A DNA stretch of 50,363 nt, from positions 1 through 50,363 of the forward strand of contig CATLEM010000003.1 in NCBI GenBank assembly GCA_949916155.1. Direction: 5' to 3'. The notes under the pieces are model-generated. The model was not told where the DNA came from. It searched no databases and saw nothing but the letters and a program-made list of their open reading frames with translations. Made by a program: the position numbers and the translations under genes. Numbering within the stretch: position 1 is the stretch's first letter; every line of letters begins with the position of its first letter. Below, piece by piece: positions 44,407-50,363 of the stretch. Origin of the DNA: an uncultured Dorea sp. GTDB taxonomy: Bacteria; Bacillota; Clostridia; Lachnospirales; Lachnospiraceae.

Positions 44407-45738
44407 ATGGCAAAAGTAGCATTGGCGGATTGGAAGGAACAGATCAGAGATCCGAAGATTGAGTGCATGAGCAGGGATGAGATGAGTGCGCTCCAAAGTG
44501 AAAGACTGGTAAAACAGGTGAAGAATGTGTATGAGCACGTACCGTTCTACAAAAAGAAGATGGATGAGCTTGGCGTGCAGCCGGGGGACATTAAGAGCAT
44601 CGAGGACATCGGTAAATTGCCGTTTACCACGAAAGAAGACTTAAGGGACAACTATCCTTTCGGTCTTCTGGCTGTGCCGAAGGAGCAGATCGCGAGAGTA
44701 CAGGGAACATCCGGGACGACCGGAAAGCTGACACTTGCTTCTTATACCCAGAAAGATGTTGACGTGTGGGGCGAATGTGTGGCGAGAGGTCTTGTGATGG
44801 CAGGACTGACTTCCGCGGACCGCATCCACGTATGTTACGGATACGGGCTGTTCACCGGGGGAATGGGACTGGATCTCGGCGCAAAGGCACTGGGCGCTAT
44901 GGCGATACCCATGTCGGCGGGCAATACAAAGCGCCAGTTGATGTGTATGGAAGACTTCGGGGCTACAGCTTTCGGATGTACGCCTTCCTACGCGATGTAT
45001 CTGGCAGAAGCTGCCGCAGAGGCAGGGATCGTAGACCGTCTTCAGATCAAGGCCAGCATCAACGGCGCGGAGCCGTGGACGGACGCTATGCGCAAGAAGA
45101 TCGAGGACACCCTGAATATCAATACCTTTGACATCTACGGCTTATGCGAGATCACAGGCCCGGGTGTTGCGGTAGACTGCATTCATCACAAAGGGCTTCA
45201 CGTGTATGAGGATTACTTCTACCCGGAGATCTTAAATCCAGCGGATCAGAGTGCATGCGCCGAGGGAGAGACCGGAGAGCTTGTATTTACCACCCTTGCA
45301 AAAGAAGGTATGCCGCTTCTCCGTTACCGGACAAAAGACCTTACCAGTATCCAGTACGGTAAATGTGAGTGCGGGCGTACGTTGCCGAGGATTCAGAAAT
45401 TCACCGGACGTACCGATGACATGAAGGTTATCCGCGGCGTCAATGTCTTCCCGACTCAGGTAGAGGCAGCCCTTCTGTCTGTGGGCGGCGGAGTTGCGCC
45501 GCACTATATGCTCATCGTAGACCGTGAGAATAACCTGGATGTCCTTACCGTCATGGTAGAGGTGGATGAGAAATATTTCTCAGACGAGATCCGTAAACTG
45601 GACCAGCTTAAGGCGAAGGTAGGCGCAGTACTCAAACAGGCTCTTGGCGTATCGGTAAGAGTGAAGCTTGTAGAGCCTAAGACGATCCAGAGAAGCGAAG
45701 GAAAAGCAAAACGTGTCATTGATAACAGGCAGTTATAG
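44407..45738 (+). CDS. paaK: Phenylacetate--CoA ligase family protein
   Basis: 443 residues with RBS GGAAGG. It is an adenylate-forming enzyme: GTSGTTGKLTLASY (nucleotide loop), the YGLCEITGPGVA motif, and RTKDLTSI with the hinge and C-terminal domain. It interconverts phenylacetate (or indoleacetate), ATP and CoA with the acyl-CoA. In archaea and Clostridia with ior, running in reverse it could make ATP from aryl-acetyl-CoA; direction here is inferred. It is followed by an ACT-domain gene, a frequent partner. Confidence 0.94.
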   Translation: MAKVALADWKEQIRDPKIECMSRDEMSALQSERLVKQVKNVYEHVPFYKKKMDELGVQPGDIKSIEDIGKLPFTTKEDLRDNYPFGLLAVPKEQIARVQGTSGTTGKLTLASYTQKDVDVWGECVARGLVMAGLTSADRIHVCYGYGLFTGGMGLDLGAKALGAMAIPMSAGNTKRQLMCMEDFGATAFGCTPSYAMYLAEAAAEAGIVDRLQIKASINGAEPWTDAMRKKIEDTLNINTFDIYGLCEITGPGVAVDCIHHKGLHVYEDYFYPEILNPADQSACAEGETGELVFTTLAKEGMPLLRYRTKDLTSIQYGKCECGRTLPRIQKFTGRTDDMKVIRGVNVFPTQVEAALLSVGGGVAPHYMLIVDRENNLDVLTVMVEVDEKYFSDEIRKLDQLKAKVGAVLKQALGVSVRVKLVEPKTIQRSEGKAKRVIDNRQL

Positions 45739-45764
45739 GAAAGGTCGTAAAAAGGAGGATAACC

Positions 45765-46208
45765 ATGAGTGTAAGTAACACGATACAGCAATTATCAGTA
45801 TTTTTGGAAAACAGAGAGGGACGCCTTGACGAAGTGCTTAAAGTGCTTGCTGGGGCGGAAGTGAATATTGTTGCGTTAAGCCTGGCAGATACATCAGATT
45901 ACGGGATGCTGCGCATGATCGTGTCAGATCCCCAAAAAGGCCGTACGGCTCTTAAAGAGGCAGGTATTACTGCGATGCTCACTGAAGTGGTGGCGCTTAG
46001 GGTTCCCCATGCTACAGGGTCTCTCTGCAAGGCGATGCACCAGATCGTGGAAGGCGAGGTCAACGTAGAGTACATGTACGCATTTGCAAATGGAAATGAC
46101 GCGGCGGCGGTGCTTAAGAGCGACGATCCGGAAAAAGTGGTCAATATTCTGAAAGGAAGCGGTTTTGACGTGTACTCCGCAGACGAGGCTTACCGCGCGA
46201 ATCAGTAA
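45765..46208 (+). CDS. Tandem ACT-domain protein of the ior-paaK operon
   Basis: 147 residues with a strong RBS (AAGGAGGA). It has two ACT repeats: residues 5-70 (QLSVFLENREGRLDEVLKVL) and 75-143 (MHQIVEGEVNVEYMYAFA). ACT domains bind amino acids. A stand-alone tandem ACT next to ior/paaK is common and is presumed to sense an aromatic amino acid and modulate the enzyme or its expression; no evidence for the mechanism is in the sequence. Confidence 0.92.
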   Translation: MSVSNTIQQLSVFLENREGRLDEVLKVLAGAEVNIVALSLADTSDYGMLRMIVSDPQKGRTALKEAGITAMLTEVVALRVPHATGSLCKAMHQIVEGEVNVEYMYAFANGNDAAAVLKSDDPEKVVNILKGSGFDVYSADEAYRANQ

Positions 46209-46209
46209 G

Positions 46210-46959
46210 ATGGGGGATGCAATAAAAAAGATGACAGAGCTTCAGGAGATCATGCGTAAGATCAGAAACAGCGATATACTGTATGCAGTGATGTCTTTGT
46301 GCACGCGTATGCCGTTCGTATACTGCAATCCGGTGACTCTTGATGATGAGGTGTTTATCTATTTTGATAAAGATGAGGCAGATCAGGGGGCCAGGTGGCT
46401 TCTTGAGGAAAACAATCCTATTCAGCTTGCCCGGATAGATCAAAAGAGCCGTCTGGCATTTTTTACCAGTCTGCTTCCTATGGGAGTAAATGCTGTTGCG
46501 GTGGATAAAGGGCTGCCAAAAGAAACAGTATTTCAGTTAGACCAGTTGATCCGCAGGCAGGAGGCAGAACAGATGCCTAAGGGACAGATCCGTGTGGAAA
46601 ATCCTGCGCTCCATCTGACATCGCTTTATTTGGCGCAGGAGCTCAGGAAGGGCAGAAATCCGGGAAATGAGATGTCTGAGGAACTGCAGGAGATGAATGA
46701 GGAGTTAGCCGCGCATTTTTGTCGGGGAAAATATATTATTGCTGTTGAGGAGGGAAAAGGAATACCGCTCCTTCAGAAGGACGGAAGTTCTTACCAGCCT
46801 GTCTTTACAGATATCCGGGAATTTCATAAGTTCAACCAGGAAAAAAAATACGGTGCGGCGGTGATAGAATATGAGAAGATCAGAGAGATACTTACGCCTG
46901 AGACAAAAGGGGTTGCAGTTAATCCTTTCGGTGCAAATATTGTGCTGAAAGTAAAATAA
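46210..46959 (+). CDS. SseB-family protein
   Basis: 249 residues from the ATG at 46210, 1 nt after the ACT gene; an ATG at 46231 follows GGGGGA and is an alternative start. The C-terminal half resembles SseB N-terminal domains (VEEGKGIPLLQKDGSSYQPVFTD and GVAVNPFGANIVL), small regulatory or secretion-linked domains of unclear role. The N-terminal half (FVYCNPVTLDDEVFIYFDKDE) is an unrecognised alpha/beta region. It ends before a strong terminator. Confidence 0.8.
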   Translation: MGDAIKKMTELQEIMRKIRNSDILYAVMSLCTRMPFVYCNPVTLDDEVFIYFDKDEADQGARWLLEENNPIQLARIDQKSRLAFFTSLLPMGVNAVAVDKGLPKETVFQLDQLIRRQEAEQMPKGQIRVENPALHLTSLYLAQELRKGRNPGNEMSEELQEMNEELAAHFCRGKYIIAVEEGKGIPLLQKDGSSYQPVFTDIREFHKFNQEKKYGAAVIEYEKIREILTPETKGVAVNPFGANIVLKVK

Positions 46960-46965
46960 ACAACA

Positions 46966-47001
46966 AAAAAGGGATGCGGCATCTGAGCTGCATCCCTTTT
47001 T
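46966..47001. terminator. Bidirectional terminator between SseB gene and cspA
   Basis: AAAAAGGGATGC (46966-46977) pairs with GCATCCCTTTTT (46990-47001) around a 12-nt loop. T-runs on both strands serve the converging genes. Confidence 0.92.
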
Positions 47002-47089
47002 CTGAAATCTCATTTTGTGTATTGCTTTTAAATATTAAATACCATATATAAAAAAGGTACATCGAAATTTTGATTTGCTTTTCTTGATC

Positions 47090-47287
47090 TTAGAGTTTTG
47101 TTACATTTACTGCCTGAGGTCCCTTAGCGCCTTCTGTAACATCATACTCTACTGCCTGTCCCTCTTCCAGAGACTTGAAGCCTTCCATATTCAGTCCTGA
47201 ATAATGTACGAATACATCGTTTCCAGCTTCGTCAGAAATGAAGCCGTATCCTTTTTGGTTGTTAAACCACTTAACTGTACCTTTCAT
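47090..47287 (-). CDS. cspA: Cold-shock protein (CspA family)
   Basis: 65 residues, one OB-fold domain with both RNA-binding motifs: KGYGFIS (RNP1) and NDVFVHYSG (RNP2). [11 protein letters not shown] is the usual start. It is an RNA chaperone that melts secondary structure. RBS GGAGG lies before the ATG; about 60 nt of leader follows its promoter, shorter than the long cold-responsive leader of E. coli cspA. Confidence 0.97.
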   Translation of the reverse strand: MKGTVKWFNNQKGYGFISDEAGNDVFVHYSGLNMEGFKSLEEGQAVEYDVTEGAKGPQAVNVTKL

Positions 47288-47350
47288 TACGATACCTCCA
47301 TAAAAATTAATCCTGTATCACCGCATGTTACATATAAGTGACACTTTGAC

Positions 47351-47379
47351 AGAGTACCATAATATATGAAAAAAGTCAA
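47351..47379 (-). promoter_or_regulatory. cspA promoter
   Basis: Minus strand TTGACT (47379-47374), 17-nt spacer, TACTCT (47356-47351). Confidence 0.75.
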
Positions 47380-47481
47380 TGGGTTATCGGTATTTTGGCA
47401 TAGGAGAGAACAGAATTGCTTGACGAAAGGGAAGGAAGAGTGTAAAGTATAATTGGTATTAAAAAGTAAAGGAAGTGCGCT

Positions 47482-49089
47482 ATGATTACACTGACCGGAA
47501 AAAAGGTTTCTGAAGGGATAGCCATCGGAAAGCTTTCATTTTATAAAAGAGATATAAAGGAAGTCCGTCATATCTATGTGAAAGACGTGGAAAAAGAGAT
47601 TTCACGCCTTCAGAAAGCAAAAGAGAGAGCCCTGTTCGAGCTCCAGGAGCTTTATGAGATCTCCATCCGGGAGGTGGGTAAGGCCAATGCTGCTATTTTT
47701 GAAATGCAGCAGGATATCCTGGATGATGACCGGATCTGGAACAGGATTACAGGGATTATCCTTGATGAAAAGCTGAATGCAGAATATGCGGTGAAGACAG
47801 CGACAGAGGAATATTTAAAGGAAGGCAGAGACAGGGGCAATGAACCGGATGTCAGGGATGCTGCGATACGGATGATCAGGATCCTGTCAAGAAGCTGGAA
47901 GGATAAGTTATATGCGGATGAACCGTTTATCTTGGCTGCGGGCGATCTGTATCCCAGTGAGGCAGTGCAGCTTGATAAAGAGAGGGTACTGGGATTTGTT
48001 ACCAAATACGGAACAGTCAATTCGCATACGGCTATTATTGCCCGTACGAAAGGTATCCCTTCAGTTATCGGCCTTGGAGAATCTCTTAAGCAGGAGTATG
48101 AGGGAAAGACTATCATTGTAGACGGATATGAAGGCAGGATATATATCGAGCCTGATTATACACTGCTTACAAGGATGAAGCGGAGGCAGGATGAGAATAA
48201 AGTACATATCACTAATCTGGAACGTCTTAAGGGTAAGGAGAATATTACACAGAGCGGACAGAAGATAGATATCTGCGCGAATATAGGTATGCGCGAAGAC
48301 ATTGAACGGGTGATCAGGAGCGATGCCGGAGGAGTCGGCCTTTTCAGAAGTGAATTTCTCTTTATGGAGAACGGAAACAGGATGCCTACCGAGGAGCAGC
48401 AGTTTCAGGCTTATAAGCTGGCAGCGGAATCTATGGGGATGAACAGGGTAGTGATCCGTACGGCAGATCTGGGAGGAGATAAAAGAGCAGATTTTCTGGA
48501 GATGGAGGAGGAACATAATCCAGCCATGGGTCTTCGGGGTATTCGTATGTCTCTGGAGAAAGAGGAGATGTTCAAGACACAGCTTCGGGCGATTCTGCGC
48601 GCATCTATCTATGGAAATGTACAGATCATGTTTCCGATGATCACTAAGGTAGAAGAGGTTGTTAAGGCAAAAGAGTATCTTGAAGCCGTGAAACAGGAAT
48701 TAAAAGCGGAAAAAGCATTTTTTGATGAAAATATCAAAATAGGCGTGATGATAGAGACCCCGGCTGCAGTTATGCTCAGCGGGGAGCTGGCTAGAGAGGT
48801 GGATTTCTTCAGTATCGGAACAAACGATCTTACACAGTTTACACTTGGTATGGACAGAACGAATGAAGCTGTCATGAACCATTATGATACAAAGCATCCG
48901 GCGCTGCTGAAGATGATCCGGATCGTTACGAATAATGTTCATCTTGAGGGTAAGACTATCAGTATCTGCGGAGATTTGGCAGCGGATCTGTCGATGACAG
49001 AGTTTTTCGTTCAGATAGGAGTTGATGAATTGTCAGTTGCGCCGGATCAGGTGCTGGGGCTCAGAAAGAAGATAAGGGAAATTCAGTAG
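47482..49089 (+). CDS. ptsI: Phosphotransferase system enzyme I
   Basis: 535 residues, slightly short of the usual 560-575. It takes phosphate from PEP and passes it to HPr. The phospho-His is in the segment GTVNSHTAIIARTKGIPSV. The PEP-binding part is complete: RTADLGGDKRADF, NPAMGLRGIRMSL, MIETPAAVMLSGELA and SIGTNDLTQFTLGMDR. The spacing of the active-site block differs a little from the common GGRTSHSAIMAR. No ptsH is next to it. A TATAAT (47448-47453) precedes it without a good -35. RBS AAAGGAAG. Confidence 0.94.
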   Translation: MITLTGKKVSEGIAIGKLSFYKRDIKEVRHIYVKDVEKEISRLQKAKERALFELQELYEISIREVGKANAAIFEMQQDILDDDRIWNRITGIILDEKLNAEYAVKTATEEYLKEGRDRGNEPDVRDAAIRMIRILSRSWKDKLYADEPFILAAGDLYPSEAVQLDKERVLGFVTKYGTVNSHTAIIARTKGIPSVIGLGESLKQEYEGKTIIVDGYEGRIYIEPDYTLLTRMKRRQDENKVHITNLERLKGKENITQSGQKIDICANIGMREDIERVIRSDAGGVGLFRSEFLFMENGNRMPTEEQQFQAYKLAAESMGMNRVVIRTADLGGDKRADFLEMEEEHNPAMGLRGIRMSLEKEEMFKTQLRAILRASIYGNVQIMFPMITKVEEVVKAKEYLEAVKQELKAEKAFFDENIKIGVMIETPAAVMLSGELAREVDFFSIGTNDLTQFTLGMDRTNEAVMNHYDTKHPALLKMIRIVTNNVHLEGKTISICGDLAADLSMTEFFVQIGVDELSVAPDQVLGLRKKIREIQ

Positions 49090-49114
49090 ATCAGAACAGC
49101 AAAGGAGCAGGATT

Positions 49115-49849
49115 ATGTGGACCAGAGAACAGTTAAAAAATAATGACAAGATCAATATGCAGAGGAATTACTGGAGTTGTGTGGCAGTTGCATTTATTAT
49201 GTCAATTATAGAGGGGGCCAGCGCAGCAGGAGGAGCAAGGAGCGGATCTCAGAATGCCATGTCAGACGGCAGCTATGTATATGACGGTCATCATATGTAT
49301 GATGCCGGCAGTCTTCCGACGGTGTTTACGACAGTGTTTATCGCTATTATAGCAGTCATCTTTATCATTGCAATTCTCTTTAATTTTTTTGTGGGAAATG
49401 TTCTCCGTATCGGCGCAAATAGTTTCTTTATCCGCAACCGTACGGAGATGGTCCGTACGGGCACTATATTTGACGGGTTCCGTTCAGGACACTATGGCAA
49501 TATTGTCATCGCTATGTTTTTGAGAGACCTGTATACGATGCTGTGGACTTTTTTGCTTATCATCCCGGGAATTATTAAAAGCATTGAGTATATGATGGTG
49601 CCGTATATTCTCGCGGAGAATCCGGGAATGGACCAGAGAGAGGCATTTGCGATCAGCAGGAGGATGATGGACGGCGAGAAGATGAATACATTCGTACTGG
49701 AACTGTCTTTTATCGGCTGGTATCTGGTGGCTGCTGTTACATGCGGCTTAGCCGGTATTTTTTATGTACAGCCATATTATGAAGCGACTATAGCTGAATT
49801 ATATGCGTACAATAAAGAGAAAGCGTTTCACGAAGGATATATTCAGTAA
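49115..49849 (+). CDS. DUF975 family membrane protein
   Basis: 244 residues with about five hydrophobic helices. The N-terminus (MWTREQLKNNDKI) is the usual DUF975 start, followed by an interrupted extracellular insert rich in Gly/Ser/Asp (SAAGGARSGSQNAMSDGS and a Tyr/His run, residues 35-62), then GNVLRIGANSFFI and LLIIPGIIKSIEYMMVPYILAENP. Function is unknown in the family. RBS AAAGGAG. It follows ptsI by 25 nt and may be co-transcribed. Confidence 0.9.
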   Translation: MWTREQLKNNDKINMQRNYWSCVAVAFIMSIIEGASAAGGARSGSQNAMSDGSYVYDGHHMYDAGSLPTVFTTVFIAIIAVIFIIAILFNFFVGNVLRIGANSFFIRNRTEMVRTGTIFDGFRSGHYGNIVIAMFLRDLYTMLWTFLLIIPGIIKSIEYMMVPYILAENPGMDQREAFAISRRMMDGEKMNTFVLELSFIGWYLVAAVTCGLAGIFYVQPYYEATIAELYAYNKEKAFHEGYIQ

Positions 49850-49868
49850 AATATTTTTGTAAAATATC

Positions 49869-49897
49869 TTACATTTATGGAATTTGTATGATATAAT
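49869..49897 (+). promoter_or_regulatory. Promoter of the carD-like gene
   Basis: TTACAT (49869-49874), 17-nt spacer, TATAAT (49892-49897), with TG before the -10 (TGATATAAT). The predicted start near 49904 leaves about 200 nt of untranslated leader. Confidence 0.8.
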
Positions 49898-49915
49898 GAA
49901 GAAAAGAAAGGATTG

Positions 49916-50029
49916 TGTCGGCAAATTATTAACTTCATAGATGATATACCAGATGATGCTGGCGTACGGTCTATAAGCGAAAAGTGCTTAGATTGTGCGC
50001 CTTTTCTATTATGGATAAGGCGTCGACAG
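49916..50029 (+). ncRNA. Candidate structured leader RNA of unknown class
   Basis: The outer helix TGTCGGC (49916-49922) pairs with GTCGACA (50023-50029), one G-U. Inside are three hairpins: ATAGA ... CCAG-ATGATG-CTGG ... TCTAT with a 7/7 internal loop (TGATATA / CGTACGG), TAAGC-GAAAAGT-GCTTA, and CGCCTT ... AAGGCG (49999-50022). A short GTTC-CTTTTTT-GAAC hairpin follows. It matches no riboswitch I can name. Function is inferred only from the closed fold and its place before the carD-like gene. Confidence 0.45.
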
Positions 50030-50102
50030 GTTCCTTTTTTGAACAAACAGGGGATGTCAGATAGGAAACAGCGAAACGTCAGCGGATGAACAGGAGGTAA
50101 AT

Positions 50103-50363
50103 ATGTTCAAGATTGGTGATCAGGTGGCACACTATAAGGAGGGTGTCTGTGAAGTGACAAATATTGGAAGACTAGATATAAGATGTTCTGACAGAGAGAA
50201 GGAATATTATACATTGAAACCCTTGTATAATTCGGGTGGAACGCTCTATATGCCTGTGAATGGTAAAGAAAGACAGTTAAGGAAAGTGATATCATCTAAT
50301 GAAGCAAAAGAACTGATCGATGATATGCCCAATATTGATGTTTTGAATGTCAGTGATGAGAAG
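50103..50363 (+). CDS. CarD-like transcriptional regulator (3' end outside window)
   Basis: 87 codons are visible, open to the right edge, with RBS AGGAGG 6 nt before the ATG. The start MFKIGDQVAHYKEGVCEV and LYMPVNGKERQLRKVIS form the Tudor-like RNA-polymerase-interaction domain (RID) shared by CarD, CdnL and TRCF. CarD proteins bind the polymerase beta subunit and stabilise open promoter complexes, notably at rRNA promoters in other phyla. In Lachnospiraceae they are uncharacterised to my knowledge. The missing C-terminal part would show whether it has the DNA-binding helical domain. Confidence 0.9.
   Translation, partial: MFKIGDQVAHYKEGVCEVTNIGRLDIRCSDREKEYYTLKPLYNSGGTLYMPVNGKERQLRKVISSNEAKELIDDMPNIDVLNVSDEK

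Noticed and set aside
49928-49966. TPP riboswitch in the carD leader, from TGAT ... CCAG/CTGG ... CGTACGG resembling the P4/P5 region
   Set aside because: The matching pyrimidine-side blocks (GGGGTGC, CTGAGA, TACCC) are absent, and carD is not a thiamine gene.

Overview
This window looks like a chromosomal segment of an anaerobic, acetogenesis-capable Firmicute, most likely a Lachnospiraceae member (Clostridium cluster XIVa). That placement is inference. It rests on a Wood-Ljungdahl (WLP) methyl-branch cluster, gene orders typical of that family (holA-lepA-hemW; rho-rpmE-DUF1385-prmC-prfA; ispG-polC; DUF4364), strong GGAGG ribosome binding sites and frequent GTG/TTG starts.

Positions 1-12,600 form a one-carbon, folate, corrinoid and nickel island. 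On the minus strand lie a CooC nickel-insertion ATPase (cut by the left edge), an extended CooT-like nickel protein and a small His-rich protein. Divergent to them run fhs, fchA and folD, then a THF riboswitch, folT and a folC::5-formyl-THF cyclo-ligase fusion. Convergent to these is a minus-strand operon rnfC2-metV-metF, the methylene-THF reductase. Further right, a cobalamin riboswitch controls a DUF4430 lipid- or membrane-anchored protein and an ECF S component, a probable corrinoid uptake pair. Together these genes take formate to methyl-THF, supply and retain folate, import corrinoid, and load nickel into the CODH/ACS expected just outside the left edge. FolD has lost the lysine and glutamine needed for cyclohydrolase activity, which explains the separate fchA. 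The coding sequence here is visibly richer in G+C and in GCC/GGC codons than what follows.

Positions 12,600-14,900 are AT-richer. They hold a decayed DDE transposase, a non-coding decayed stretch, and a marR-tauE/safE operon whose promoter carries two GTTCAA-NN-TTGAAC operators.

Positions 14,900-50,363 are mostly core genome on the plus strand: holA, lepA, hemW; a minus-strand pair (a frameshifted TIGR01212 radical SAM gene plus DUF4364); rho, rpmE, DUF1385, prmC, prfA, an ABC exporter, a DUF2156 protein, two aminotransferases, a small multidrug export protein, a PfkB kinase, DAHP synthase, an XRE regulator, two unrecognised small proteins, ispG, polC, an EamA transporter, a YtqB/MnmM-type methyltransferase and a flavin-reductase-like protein. 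Next come an iorA-iorB-paaK-ACT operon for fermenting aromatic 2-oxo acids, an SseB-like gene, cspA (minus), ptsI, a DUF975 membrane protein and, cut by the right edge, a CarD-like regulator behind a long leader that folds into a closed multi-hairpin junction. I saw no rRNA, tRNA, CRISPR array or intact mobile element.
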